NCBI GenBank assembly: GCA_016787605.1
Contig: JAEUUE010000075.1
Coordinates: 124,001 to 188,000, forward strand
Origin: Cyclobacteriaceae bacterium
Lineage (GTDB): Bacteria > Bacteroidota > Bacteroidia > Cytophagales > Cyclobacteriaceae
DNA length: 64,000 nucleotides
Reading direction: 5' to 3'
The notes beneath the pieces are model-generated. The model was not told the DNA's origin. It saw only the letters and a list, made by a program, of their open reading frames with translations, and made no database searches. Both the position numbers and the translations under genes were made by a program. This document shows positions 51,977 to 61,523 of the stretch, piece by piece. Position 1 is the first letter of the stretch. The number at the start of each line of letters is the position of its first letter.

Positions 51977-53011
51977 ATGAATCAGGAGCCCGAAGAAACC
52001 GATGACGACCAGGATGACGAGTTGTTCGAGCATCACCGCATTGTCGTCGATGGCAAACAGGGGATGATTCGCATCGACAAGTTCCTGATGGACCGGCTGG
52101 CCAATGTCACCCGGACACGGATCCAGGACGGCATACACGAGGGGTTTGTGCGCGTCAACGAAAAGCCGGTCAAACCCAACTACAAAGTCCGTCCTCACGA
52201 CCTCATCACGATCGCCTTTCCCGAGCCACCTCGTGATACCGAGGTGGTACCTGAAAACATCCCGCTGAATGTGGTCTATGAAGACGATCAGCTACTCGTG
52301 ATTAATAAGCCGGCGGGCATGGTGGTACATCCCGCCTACCAGAACTGGACAGGCACGCTGGTGAATGCGCTCACCTACCATTTTCAGCATCTCCCGGAAA
52401 TGCAGGGTAACGAAGGGCGCCCCGGGCTGGTGCACCGGATCGACAAGGATACTTCCGGGCTGCTGGTCATTGCCAAAACAGAGCTGGCCCTGACGAAACT
52501 CGCCCGCCAGTTTTTTGATCATTCCATTGAGCGTACCTACTGGGCCCTGGTGTGGGGCGAGCCGGAGCCCGAGCAGGGGACGATCAACGTCAACGTAGGA
52601 CGAAGCCTCAAGGACAGGCGCGTCACAGTGGCCTTTCCGGCCGGCGACTTTGGACGGACCGCGATTACCCATTACACGGTGCTGAAAAAGTACCGGTACG
52701 TTTCGCTGGTCGAGTGTAAGCTGGAGACAGGACGTACGCACCAGATTCGGGCGCACATGAAGTACCTCGGGCATCCGCTGTTCAATGATCTCACCTACGG
52801 AGGGAGCCAGATTCTGAAGGGGACTACGTTTTCAAAGTACCGGCAGTTTGTAGAAAATTGTTTTCAGCTGATGCCGCGCCAGGCACTGCATGCCAAAACA
52901 CTGGGCTTTATACATCCCACCACGGGCGCTTTCATGAAGTTTGATTCGGAATTGCCCGATGATTTCCGGCAGGTGCTCGAGAAATGGGAGCACTATGTAA
53001 AATACAATTGA
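51977..53011 (+). CDS. RluA-family pseudouridine synthase (RluD type)
   Basis: A 344-residue enzyme isomerising uridines in 23S rRNA. After an acidic N-terminal tail (EPEETDDDQDDE), an S4 RNA-binding domain covers about 30-90 (IRIDKFLMDRL...TRIQDGIHEGFVRVN). The catalytic core follows, with the active Asp D156 in HRIDKDTSGLL (H153-R-I-D156), the MVVHPAYQNWTGTLVNAL strand, and the RTHQIRAHMKYLGHPL motif. The S4 domain plus the HRxDKDTSG motif place it with RluD/RluC. The ATG at 51977 is four bases after a perfect promoter box, so it is likely leaderless. Its stop is one base from the convergent MurF-Alr stop. Confidence 0.95.
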   Translation: MNQEPEETDDDQDDELFEHHRIVVDGKQGMIRIDKFLMDRLANVTRTRIQDGIHEGFVRVNEKPVKPNYKVRPHDLITIAFPEPPRDTEVVPENIPLNVVYEDDQLLVINKPAGMVVHPAYQNWTGTLVNALTYHFQHLPEMQGNEGRPGLVHRIDKDTSGLLVIAKTELALTKLARQFFDHSIERTYWALVWGEPEPEQGTINVNVGRSLKDRRVTVAFPAGDFGRTAITHYTVLKKYRYVSLVECKLETGRTHQIRAHMKYLGHPLFNDLTYGGSQILKGTTFSKYRQFVENCFQLMPRQALHAKTLGFIHPTTGAFMKFDSELPDDFRQVLEKWEHYVKYN

Positions 53012-53012
53012 C

Positions 53013-55439
53013 TCAGATTGACTCGGCGTAGAATACCCGTTTCACCCGGTCGCTGGTGCTGGTCAGGATTTCGTACGGAATCGTTTCGATCCACTGGGCA
53101 ACTTGCTGAATAGGCAAGCCGGGGCCAAAAATGATTGCCTCGTCTCCCTCCCGCGCGGGAATGCCCGTGATGTCCACCATGGTCATGTCCATGCAGACGT
53201 TGCCCTTCACCGGTGCGAGCTGGCCGTTGATGAGCACATTGCCCGTTCCATTGCTGAACCGCCGGCTGAATCCATCGGCATACCCGATGGCCAGGGTGGC
53301 CACAGTGGATTCCTTCTCCACTTTGCCGCGCCGTCCGTAACCTACGGTATCGCCGGCCTTCAGTCGCTTGATCTGCGAGATGGTTGTTTTCAGTGTGACC
53401 ACCGGCCGAAGGTTGGCATATCCTTCCTCCGTCGGGTCGATGCCATACAGCCCAATACCCAGCCGCACCATATCGAATTGGTACTGGGGGAATCTCAGGA
53501 TTCCCGGGGAGTTGAGCATGTGCCGCAGGGGCTTGTAACCGAGCCCTCGTTCCAGGCGATCGGCCATGGCCGTAAATCGCCGCGCTTGTTCTTCGGAAAA
53601 ACCATCGTGCGTCTTTTCGTCGGCGCCGGACAGGTGGGTGAACAGCGAGGCCACATGCACATGCGGGTGCGCCCGGAGAAAATCCTCCAGCTCCGCCAGG
53701 TCGTCTTCCCCGAATCCCAGCCGGTGCATGCCCGTGTCCAGCTTAATGTGAATGGCACAGGGCCGACCCTGGAGAAATGTGAGGAGTGCGCGGAAAAGCC
53801 GGGGACTGTAAATCTCCGGCTCCAGGTGGTGCTGAAGCATCAGGGGAAAGCTTTCCTCTGAAGGATTCATTACCATGATGGGTACCGTGATGTTGTTCTT
53901 GCGAAGATCAACGCCTTCATCGGCGAAAGCCACGCCCAGGTAATCCACCCGGTGAAATTGCAGCAGGTTGGCCACCTCTTCGCTGCCGCTTCCGTAGGCA
54001 AAGGCTTTCACCATGCCCATGATGCGGGTGCCGGGATTCAGCCGCGATTTGAAGTAGTTGAGGTTGTGCACCATGGAGGTAAGATCGATTTCCATCACGG
54101 TGCCGTGCACTTTGCGCTGCAACTTCCGGACAATTCGTTCAAACTGAAACAGGCGCGCCCCCTTGATGAGCACCACGCTGTCGGCAAACAGATCGGGATC
54201 CAATTGTTCGAGAAAAGCATCGGTGGACGGGAAAAATCGCCCCCCCCTGAAGACGTACTGCTGCTCCATGAGCATCGGGCCGATCCCGATCAGGCTGATG
54301 GGATGGGATCCGAGCAGGTTCCGGATTTGCAGGGCGAGTGCCTCCGGTTCCAGCCCCGATTGGAGGATATCCGACAGGATGATAAACTTCTTTCCTTTTT
54401 GCTGATTGCGCAGGAAGTCGATGCTGATCTTGAGGCCGGCGAGGTCGTTGTTGTAGGAATCATCGATCAACTGGCTGCGATGAACCCCTTGTTTGAGCTC
54501 CAGCCGCATCGGCACGGCGTGAAGTTGGGCGATGCGCTCCTGGATAATGCCGGGGGCATACCCGTGAAGGAGAAGGAACGCCACGACATGGAATGCATTT
54601 TCCTGCATGGCGCGGTCTGAGAAAGGAAGATTGAGCTCAAATGAATCCTTACCCTCGATGAGCCGGAATCGCCCGGGTTCCAGTTGCTCAATCCGGATGT
54701 CGGCGGCCTCGTTGCGCCCCCAGCTCAGGGTGGGCACCCCGGTGCGGACCAGCGCTTCATGAACCTCTTCATGATCGCGGCAATAGATGGTTTTGCTGCA
54801 ATCCCTGAAAAGCTTCGCTTTTTCGTCGGCTTTTTCCCGCATGGAATAGAATCCCTCGTTGTGGGCACTGCCCAGGTTGGTAAAGATTCCCAGCGAGGGC
54901 TGAATGATTTCGCGCAACCTTTCCATCTCGCCGGTTTTGGAAATGCCGGCTTCGAACAGACCCAGCTCATGGGAAGCGTTCATCCCCCACACGGAGAGCG
55001 ACACCCCCAGCTGCGAATTGTAGCTGCCGGGGTTCTTGATGATCCGGAAATCGGGGGAGAGAACCTGGAATAGCCACTCCTTGATCGTCGTTTTGCCGTT
55101 GCTGCCCGTGATGCCAAGGACAGGAATCTGATGTTGTTGGCGTTGGTGGATAGCCAACTGCTGAATGGCTTTCAGGGAGGAAGTTACCTGCAGGATATTG
55201 CCATCCGGGTATTGCTCATGTGGGATAGGATCCTCCACCACGAATTGGCGGATGCCGAGTGCATAAAGTTCCTGGATGTACCGATGCCCGTCATGCCGGT
55301 CGCCGCGAATGGCAAAGAAGACGGAACCCTCGCCAATCACGGGTTTGCGACTGTCCGTCACGAGGGTGTCTACGGGCCGGTCTTTCGGACACTGGATCAA
55401 CTTGCCCGATGTAAGGACAGCTAGTTGGCTGAATTTCAT
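53013..55439 (-). CDS. murF-alr: MurF-alanine racemase fusion
   Basis: An 808-residue two-enzyme protein. The N-terminal half (1-435) is MurF, adding D-Ala-D-Ala to UDP-MurNAc-tripeptide: ATP loop GITGSNGKTT (109-118), KNPGSYNSQLGV and SDILQSGLEPEALA region. The C-terminal half (about 445-808) is a PLP alanine racemase: lysine K478 in MVKAFAYGSG, the second catalytic Tyr Y720 in IGYADGFSRRF, and the GNVCMDMTMVDIT motif. The fusion links the supply of D-alanine with its use in the wall precursor and is typical of Bacteroidota. Some fused racemase/MurF halves are inactive, but here both sets of key residues are intact. It follows the CsaA-like gene by two bases. Confidence 0.96.
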   Translation of the reverse strand: MKFSQLAVLTSGKLIQCPKDRPVDTLVTDSRKPVIGEGSVFFAIRGDRHDGHRYIQELYALGIRQFVVEDPIPHEQYPDGNILQVTSSLKAIQQLAIHQRQQHQIPVLGITGSNGKTTIKEWLFQVLSPDFRIIKNPGSYNSQLGVSLSVWGMNASHELGLFEAGISKTGEMERLREIIQPSLGIFTNLGSAHNEGFYSMREKADEKAKLFRDCSKTIYCRDHEEVHEALVRTGVPTLSWGRNEAADIRIEQLEPGRFRLIEGKDSFELNLPFSDRAMQENAFHVVAFLLLHGYAPGIIQERIAQLHAVPMRLELKQGVHRSQLIDDSYNNDLAGLKISIDFLRNQQKGKKFIILSDILQSGLEPEALALQIRNLLGSHPISLIGIGPMLMEQQYVFRGGRFFPSTDAFLEQLDPDLFADSVVLIKGARLFQFERIVRKLQRKVHGTVMEIDLTSMVHNLNYFKSRLNPGTRIMGMVKAFAYGSGSEEVANLLQFHRVDYLGVAFADEGVDLRKNNITVPIMVMNPSEESFPLMLQHHLEPEIYSPRLFRALLTFLQGRPCAIHIKLDTGMHRLGFGEDDLAELEDFLRAHPHVHVASLFTHLSGADEKTHDGFSEEQARRFTAMADRLERGLGYKPLRHMLNSPGILRFPQYQFDMVRLGIGLYGIDPTEEGYANLRPVVTLKTTISQIKRLKAGDTVGYGRRGKVEKESTVATLAIGYADGFSRRFSNGTGNVLINGQLAPVKGNVCMDMTMVDITGIPAREGDEAIIFGPGLPIQQVAQWIETIPYEILTSTSDRVKRVFYAESI

Positions 55440-55441
55440 GA

Positions 55442-55783
55442 TCAGAAGAGACGGGCGCCGTTGGGAACTTGCTTGTCGATAGTCGTGAGTACGACCCTTC
55501 CCTGGTCGTCGGGGAAACCCGTGACGAGAATTTCCGACAGGAAGCCGCCGATCTGTTTGGGGGGGAAGTTTACCACGCAGACCACCTGGCGGCCCAGAAG
55601 GGTTTCCAGGGCATAGTGGTGGGTGATTTGCGCGCTGCTTTTGCGTATCCCCAGCTCGGGACCCAAGTCCACCCAGAGCTTAAAAGCCGGTTTTTTGGCC
55701 TCCGGGAAAGGTTCAGCACGCACAATTGTTCCCGCACGGAGGTCCACCTTTTCAAAATCTCCCCAGGTTATTGCCGCATTCAT
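55442..55783 (-). CDS. CsaA-like tRNA-binding protein
   Basis: A 113-residue OB-fold protein of the tRNA-binding (EMAP/CsaA) group. Seen: [23 protein letters not shown] at the N-terminal strand and the late [18 protein letters not shown] with the conserved FxPKxIxG loop, and [15 protein letters not shown]. It is the free-standing form (about 110 aa, as in CsaA), which binds tRNA and has been linked to protein export or chaperone work. It is two bases upstream of murF-alr on the same strand, so is co-transcribed; no clear functional link. Confidence 0.92.
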   Translation of the reverse strand: MNAAITWGDFEKVDLRAGTIVRAEPFPEAKKPAFKLWVDLGPELGIRKSSAQITHHYALETLLGRQVVCVVNFPPKQIGGFLSEILVTGFPDDQGRVVLTTIDKQVPNGARLF

Positions 55784-55844
55784 TTTTTCGTATATTCGTA
55801 ACCGCTAAACTAGTTTCCAGAAAACTGCGTTACAGTAGTTGAAT

Positions 55845-56204
55845 ATGAGGTTAGCCCATTTCCTTTCTGTCCTGCCCGTGGTGATCCTGATCTCCCTTAC
55901 GGCCTATGCCCAGGAGGAAACGCCGATCATTGAAGGTCCGGATCCCGCACACCGGGAGTTGAATTTCAGCGAAGATAAGACTTTGCTGTATGATCAGCCG
56001 ACCATTCAGCAAGCGCAGCCAAGTTTCCAGCAGCCGGGCACCCGGGATACCGTGGTGGTGGCTCCGAAGCCCATCAATCGTACGGCCCGGCCCGATGCGC
56101 CACGCGAAGGACAGAAACCCCGCAGCGAAGATGATGCCCTCAGTTTCAACTTCCTCTATTACATCATTCAGAAGTACAAGCTCTCGGATCTCATTGAGAA
56201 CTGA
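55845..56204 (+). CDS. Small secreted protein, 119 aa
   Basis: Signal peptide MRLAHFLSVLPVVILISLTAYA, cut before Q. The mature 97 residues are Pro/Gln-rich and low in structure (QPTIQQAQPSFQQPGTRDT, APKPINRTARPD), then end with a helix LSFNFLYYIIQKYKLSDLI. The disordered spacer plus C-terminal amphipathic helix suggests a periplasmic linker or a peptide binding a membrane partner. I do not recognise it. The ATG at 55845 was chosen over a TTG two codons upstream. It converges on the aldo/keto reductase gene, 10 bases apart. Confidence 0.65.
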   Translation: MRLAHFLSVLPVVILISLTAYAQEETPIIEGPDPAHRELNFSEDKTLLYDQPTIQQAQPSFQQPGTRDTVVVAPKPINRTARPDAPREGQKPRSEDDALSFNFLYYIIQKYKLSDLIEN

Positions 56205-56214
56205 GCCGCGGCCA

Positions 56215-57090
56215 CTAAGGCATCTCCCGCTTCATTACTGCTTTCAGCATCTCAAACCAATCCTGGCGGTTCATTCTTATCGTGATTGACCGGGCCGCTT
56301 CTTCCAGTCGCTCAGGTCGGGTGGTTCCTACAATAGGAAATATTCCACTCGGATGACGCATGAGCCAGGCCAGTGCAAGCTGGCTATACGTGGCATTGTA
56401 GCGGGCCGCAAAGGGAAACAACTCCCGTTCTTCCAGGTTTATGGGTTTGCCACCTCCCAGGGGCGACCATGCCATCGGGCTGGCGCGAAATTCCATGAGC
56501 AAGTCAAGGTCCCCGTTGAACAAGGGATCCAGCCGGCCCCAGGAGATTTCAATCTGGTTGGTGACCAGGGGGAACGCCAGGTAGGATTGAAGCATCCGGA
56601 ATTGCGACGAGGTGAAGTTGGAAACGCCCACATGAAGAACCTTGCCTTCCTGGATTAAGCGCGAGAAGACCTCGGCGACTTCCGCTGGATCGGTGAGCGG
56701 GTCGGGCCGATGGATGAGCAGGAGATCTAGCCGGTCAGTGCCCAGCATCTTCAAGGAATTGTCCACCGACCATCGGATGTGATCAGCCGAAGTGTCGTAA
56801 TGCTTCACGCGGCTGTCGGGACGTTTCGCAGAAGGAAATTTGATTCCACACTTGGTCACCAACTCCATCCGCTCCCTCAAGGAGGGGTTTTTCCTCAGGA
56901 GATTTCCAAAGCGTTCTTCATTCGTGTGATCCCCGTAAATGTCGGCGTGATCAAATGTTGTGATACCCTGATCCAGGGCAGTGCGAACCAGTTTGTCCAG
57001 CTGTTCGGGGGAGATGGTGTGCCAACGCCAGGCTCCTGCGATAAGGCGAGAGCAGACGGGTCCCTGGGCATGGAGAACTTTTCGTTCCAT
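56215..57090 (-). CDS. Aldo/keto reductase
   Basis: A 291-residue NADPH-dependent TIM-barrel oxidoreductase of the YdhF-like group. The tetrad is visible: D47 in ITTFDHADIYG, Y52 of the same motif, K80 in LVTKCGIKFP and H127 in LLLIHRPDPL. Later GVSNFTSSQ and AWSPLGGG, and the coenzyme-binding IVGTTRPERLEEAA near the C-terminus. It probably reduces small aldehydes or ketones. It is the last gene downstream of the efflux triplet (20 bases after tolC-like gene), so may be carried in that operon. Confidence 0.95.
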   Translation of the reverse strand: MERKVLHAQGPVCSRLIAGAWRWHTISPEQLDKLVRTALDQGITTFDHADIYGDHTNEERFGNLLRKNPSLRERMELVTKCGIKFPSAKRPDSRVKHYDTSADHIRWSVDNSLKMLGTDRLDLLLIHRPDPLTDPAEVAEVFSRLIQEGKVLHVGVSNFTSSQFRMLQSYLAFPLVTNQIEISWGRLDPLFNGDLDLLMEFRASPMAWSPLGGGKPINLEERELFPFAARYNATYSQLALAWLMRHPSGIFPIVGTTRPERLEEAARSITIRMNRQDWFEMLKAVMKREMP

Positions 57091-57109
57091 ACACCCAAGA
57101 TAAGCGAGA

Positions 57110-58417
57110 TCATTGAATCAGGGTTCCCTGGAGCCTCAGGAGTTCGGTTTCTGAAATTTTGGCGTTAAACCGTGCGGCGATGAGTCGGTTATAGGCATCG
57201 GCCAGGCTTTGCTGGGCCGTGCGGAGCTCAATGAAGGTAGTGATCCCCCTCCGGAATCCTTCCAGGGCGATGTTCACGTTTTCGCGCGCCAGGAGGATAT
57301 TCTCTTCTTCGATCTGCAGCACCTTGATGGCGTTTTCATAGCTGGTATACGCAATACGAATACCGGCCGTCACAATGGTCAATTGCTGGTCATAAGCGAT
57401 TCGCTGACGCTCCAGGTTGATTTTCGACTGGCCGATGAGACGATTGACATTCATCCCGTTCATGATGGGCAACGTCACGGAGAGTCCATAGTTGTAGCCC
57501 TGGTTTCTTGAGCTCTTGGTGCTGAATGGGTTGGCCTGGAGTTCGTCTTCTCTCCGGTTATAGGTAAGGGCCGCATTGAGGTTGACGATGGGCGAGCGGC
57601 CGGCCCGGCTTTCGCGTACCGATTGTTCGGCTACCTGGATGCTTTTTCGCGCGGCGAGGAGCGCCGTATTCATGTTTTCCACATTTTCCAGGATCAACGG
57701 GAGGGTAATGTCAAGGTTGATGGGAATAGTGTCGCTGACCTCATAGGCATCAGGAAGCCCCATGCCCAGCAAAGAATTCAGCTGATCCTTGAGTTGCTGG
57801 ATCAGGGTCACCTGTTGAAGAGCCGCCGTCTTGAAAGCATTGAGGTCTACCTTGGCCTGGAGAAGTTCCGGTTTTCCGCCTGTACCCACCTGGAGTTTAC
57901 GTTCGGCCAGTTTTACCCTTTCCTCGCTTACGGAGGTTTGTTCCTGGATGGCCTTAAGTTGTTGTTTCTGCCGGACGATTCCGTAGTAGGTGGCAATGAC
58001 ACTGGCTGTCGTGTTGACCATTTGATTGCGGGCGTTTAGCGCACCGAGTTCCTCCGCCTCCCGCAGCCTCTTCCGGGTCGCAAACATCCGGGTTCCATCG
58101 AAGATCGTCCAGACCATTTGCAGCGACGAGTTCATGTTGCTGAAGTTGGCGCCGGGCCGGTTGATGATCGAATCGTTGAAGAGTTGTGTCCGTGCGTCAA
58201 TTAGGTTGCGCGTATAAGCACCCGTGGCGTTGAGATTGGGCAGGAATACGCCAATCGAAAACCGGCTGTCATTGATGGCCAGCGCCGCAGAGTTCTGGGA
58301 TAACCGGATGTCGTAATTCTTCTGCAGCGCCAGTTGAACTACCTGGTCAATGGTAACCGGTTGGGCGCCCGCCGTCAGGCTGGCGGCAATTAGGAAGACA
58401 AGAATATTACGCTTCAT
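57110..58417 (-). CDS. TolC-family outer-membrane factor
   Basis: A 435-residue outer-membrane channel of the TolC family. The signal peptide MKRNILVFLIAASLTAGA precedes coiled-coil helices with the repeat pattern of the family: ALQKNYDIRLSQNSAALAIND, LRLSQ..., and in the second copy LNSLLGMGLPDAYEV ... ALLAARKSIQVAEQSVRESRAGRSP. The mature end is LLRLQGTLI. The gene overlaps the upstream pump gene by 11 bases and belongs to a complete adaptor-pump-channel set, so this is an RND-type export system. Confidence 0.92.
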   Translation of the reverse strand: MKRNILVFLIAASLTAGAQPVTIDQVVQLALQKNYDIRLSQNSAALAINDSRFSIGVFLPNLNATGAYTRNLIDARTQLFNDSIINRPGANFSNMNSSLQMVWTIFDGTRMFATRKRLREAEELGALNARNQMVNTTASVIATYYGIVRQKQQLKAIQEQTSVSEERVKLAERKLQVGTGGKPELLQAKVDLNAFKTAALQQVTLIQQLKDQLNSLLGMGLPDAYEVSDTIPINLDITLPLILENVENMNTALLAARKSIQVAEQSVRESRAGRSPIVNLNAALTYNRREDELQANPFSTKSSRNQGYNYGLSVTLPIMNGMNVNRLIGQSKINLERQRIAYDQQLTIVTAGIRIAYTSYENAIKVLQIEEENILLARENVNIALEGFRRGITTFIELRTAQQSLADAYNRLIAARFNAKISETELLRLQGTLIQ

Positions 58418-61400
58418 ACACGGGCTCCTTCACCGGCGCAGGAGTGGCCGGCATACCATAGTCGATGTGCTTCTTCTTCCGCGACAGGTATGAATACATG
58501 GCCGGGATGACGTAAAGCGTCAACACCAGCGAAAACAGCACACCGCCCACAATCACTACCCCGAGCGGAATGCGGCTCGTAGAAGCGCCACCCAGCGACA
58601 AGGCCAGCGGCAACGAGCCCAGGGCCATCGCCAGGCTGGTCATCAGGATCGGACGCAGGCGCAACCGTGCGGCCGTGAGTACGCTGTCAATTTTGGATAA
58701 ACCCTCTTCGCGCTTCTTGTTGGCAAACTCCACGATCAGGATCCCGTTTTTGGTCACGAGGCCGATCAGCATGATCATGCCGATCTGGGAGAAGATGTTC
58801 AGCGTCTGATCAAACAGGTACAGCGACATGAAAGCCCCGCAGACAGCCAGGGGCACGGTAAACATGATGATGAGCGGGTCGACGAAGCTTTCAAACTGCG
58901 CAGCCAGGATCAGGTAAATGAGGACGAGGGCAAGCACAAAGGCAAACATGGTGTTGCCGGAGCTCTCCGCAAAGTCCCGGGATGATCCGGAGAGCGAGGT
59001 CTGGAAGGTATCATCGAGTTCCTTGCGGGCAATTTCACGCATCGCCTCAATGCCGTCGCCAATCGTTTTTCCAGGGGCCAGGCCGGCCGAGATCACCGCC
59101 GACTTGAACCGGTTAAAGTGATACAGGGACGGGGGCGTCGTGGACTCTTCCATGGTCACCACGTTGTCGATCGATACCAGCTGCCCGGAGTTGGTGCGCA
59201 CATAGAGACGCTTCAGGTCCTCCGGGTCGTCACGGTCCATCCGGGTCACCTGGCCGATCACCTGGTACTGCTTGCCTTCCTTGATGAAATAGCCGAACCT
59301 GAGATTGCTGTAGGCCAACTGCAGGGTTTGGGAAATGTCCTGGACACTAATCCCCAGCTGGGTGGCCTTTAGGCGGTTGATCTTGATGAGCAGTTCCGGC
59401 TTGTTGAACTTGAGATCGACATCGGCGTTCTGGAGCACAGGTGAGTCCTGGGCCGCGGCCAACATGCGCGGAATGGCGGCCTTGAGTTTTTCGAAGTCGT
59501 TGTTCTGAATGACAAACTGTATGGGTTGACCCCCACGACGACTGACGGCGATGGTTTGCTCCTGCGTGATGAAAGCGCGGCCTTCCGAGAAACGGGGCAG
59601 GTATTTGCTAAGGTTGTCGACAATCTCCTGCTGGGAACGGTCCCGCTCTTCCCGCGGCACCAACACCACCCGCACCGAACCGGAGTTGGTCGATCCAAAC
59701 CCGCCGCCACCGCCGGAAAACGAGACGGCTGTCTTGTATTCCGGAACCGAGTCCATCACAAATTGGGTCACCCGGTCCACATACTGATCCATGTAATCAA
59801 ACGAGGTCCCTTCCAGGCCCGTCAGGTTGACCCGGAATTGATCCCGGTCTTCCATGGGCGCCAACTCTTCCTGGATGTTGCTGTTGATGTAGTATACGAT
59901 GCCCAGGCACACGGCAATAATGACCAATGCCATCCAGCGAACCTTCATGAAAGCGGCCAGGCTACGGCGATAGCCATTCTCCATCCCGATGAAAAACGGC
60001 TCTGTGAAATAATAGAAACGGGAGTGCTTGTGATGGCTGCGCGTGAGCTTAACGCTAAGTACCGGGGTGAGCGTCAGCGATACAAAAGAAGAAATGAGCA
60101 CCGCGCCGGCGACCACGATGCCGAATTCGCGGAACAACCTTCCTACAAAGCCGGGGAGGAACACCACCGGCAGGAAGACCACAGCCAGCGTGATGGACGT
60201 GGAGATAACGGCGAAGAAAATCTCTTTGGAACCTTCGATGGCCGCCTGGTATTTCTGCATGCCGGCCTCGAGTTTCTTGTAGATGTTCTCGGTCACCACG
60301 ATGCCGTCATCCACCACCAGGCCCGTAGCCAGCACGATGCCCAGCATGGTGAGCACGTTGATGGAGAACCCCAACAGGTACATGATGAAGAATGTGGCAA
60401 TCAGGGATACCGGGATATCAATAAGCGGCCGGACAGCGATAAGGAAGTCGCGGAAAAACAGGAAGATGATCAACACGACGAGGATGAACGACAGAACTAG
60501 CGTTTCCTCCACCTCGGTGATGGCGCGCTTGATGAACTTGGTCTGATCGGTGGAGACATCCAGCCTGATGTCGGCCGGCATTTCTCGCTTGATGTCGTCC
60601 AGGCGCTTGTAGAATTCATTGGAGATAGACACATAATTTGCCCCGGGAAGAGGAACGAGGCTTACGGCGATCATGGGAATGCGGCTCTCCCGAAGGCTGG
60701 TTTCTTCATTCTCAGGGCCCAGTACCGCCTGACCCACATCACGCACTCGAATGTTGCCCTGCTCGGTGGACCTTATGATGACATTCCCGAAGTCATCCTC
60801 GCTGTACAGTTTGCCGAAGGTGCGGACCGTGAGCTCGGTGGCGTTCCCTGTAATCTTCCCGGAGGGTAACTCGACATTTTCCCGGTTGAGGGCCTGCTGC
60901 ACATCCAGGGCCGTGAGGTTATACGCGCTGAGTTTGCCAGGGTCGAGCCAGATGCGCATGGCATAGCGCTTTTCTCCCATGATGCCAACACTGCTCACGC
61001 CCTCAATGGTCTGAAGGCGTTCTACCAGGACATTGTTCGCGTATTCGGTGAGTTGCAGGGCATTGCGTGTGTTGCTCTGCACGGTCATGCTGATGATCCA
61101 GTCGGCATTGGCGTCGGCCTTTTGTACGACCGGCGGAGAGGTAAGATCCTGCGGCAGCGAGCGGGCTGCCTGTGACACCTTGTCGCGCACATCGTTGGCA
61201 GCGGCCTCGAGATCGACATTGAGATTGAACTCCAGGTTGATGTTGCTGCGCCCCACCGAGGAGTTGGAGGTGATGTTGCGGATGCCAGGGATGCCGTTCA
61301 GTGCTTTCTCCAGCGGCTCCGTAATCTGCGACTCGATGATGTCGGCGTTCGCTCCGGAATAGGAGGTGCTGACGCTGATGTTGGGCGGGTCGATGGCCGG

Positions 61401-61517
61401 ATAGTCACGAACGCCGAGAAAACTGAATCCAATGGCGCCGAAGAGCACCAGCATGATGTTCATCACGAAGGTGAGGACAGGCCGCCGGATGGAAAGTTCG
61501 GAGATGTTCATATCCAA
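58407..61517 (-). CDS. RND efflux transporter (HAE1/AcrB type)
   Basis: A 1036-residue inner-membrane pump with the usual two halves, each with a membrane block and a large periplasmic loop. Seen: N-terminal MDMNISELSIRRPVLTFVMNI, the first-loop DVRDKVSQAARSLPQDL, the proton relay D-D in TGLVVDDGIVVTENIY (the AcrB D407/D408 pair), and the second half LILAAQFESFVDPLII and GIVTKNGILIVEFAN. The periplasmic loops should bind a hydrophobic or amphipathic substrate; the actual drug range cannot be predicted. The adaptor is encoded six bases upstream and TolC overlaps downstream. Confidence 0.95.
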   Translation of the reverse strand: MDMNISELSIRRPVLTFVMNIMLVLFGAIGFSFLGVRDYPAIDPPNISVSTSYSGANADIIESQITEPLEKALNGIPGIRNITSNSSVGRSNINLEFNLNVDLEAAANDVRDKVSQAARSLPQDLTSPPVVQKADANADWIISMTVQSNTRNALQLTEYANNVLVERLQTIEGVSSVGIMGEKRYAMRIWLDPGKLSAYNLTALDVQQALNRENVELPSGKITGNATELTVRTFGKLYSEDDFGNVIIRSTEQGNIRVRDVGQAVLGPENEETSLRESRIPMIAVSLVPLPGANYVSISNEFYKRLDDIKREMPADIRLDVSTDQTKFIKRAITEVEETLVLSFILVVLIIFLFFRDFLIAVRPLIDIPVSLIATFFIMYLLGFSINVLTMLGIVLATGLVVDDGIVVTENIYKKLEAGMQKYQAAIEGSKEIFFAVISTSITLAVVFLPVVFLPGFVGRLFREFGIVVAGAVLISSFVSLTLTPVLSVKLTRSHHKHSRFYYFTEPFFIGMENGYRRSLAAFMKVRWMALVIIAVCLGIVYYINSNIQEELAPMEDRDQFRVNLTGLEGTSFDYMDQYVDRVTQFVMDSVPEYKTAVSFSGGGGGFGSTNSGSVRVVLVPREERDRSQQEIVDNLSKYLPRFSEGRAFITQEQTIAVSRRGGQPIQFVIQNNDFEKLKAAIPRMLAAAQDSPVLQNADVDLKFNKPELLIKINRLKATQLGISVQDISQTLQLAYSNLRFGYFIKEGKQYQVIGQVTRMDRDDPEDLKRLYVRTNSGQLVSIDNVVTMEESTTPPSLYHFNRFKSAVISAGLAPGKTIGDGIEAMREIARKELDDTFQTSLSGSSRDFAESSGNTMFAFVLALVLIYLILAAQFESFVDPLIIMFTVPLAVCGAFMSLYLFDQTLNIFSQIGMIMLIGLVTKNGILIVEFANKKREEGLSKIDSVLTAARLRLRPILMTSLAMALGSLPLALSLGGASTSRIPLGVVIVGGVLFSLVLTLYVIPAMYSYLSRKKKHIDYGMPATPAPVKEPVYEA

Positions 61518-61523
61518 TGACGC

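Noticed and set aside
59526-60500. Plus-strand open frame of 324 codons
   Set aside because: Antisense to the RND pump; strongly His/Asp/Glu-rich, typical of a shadow frame.
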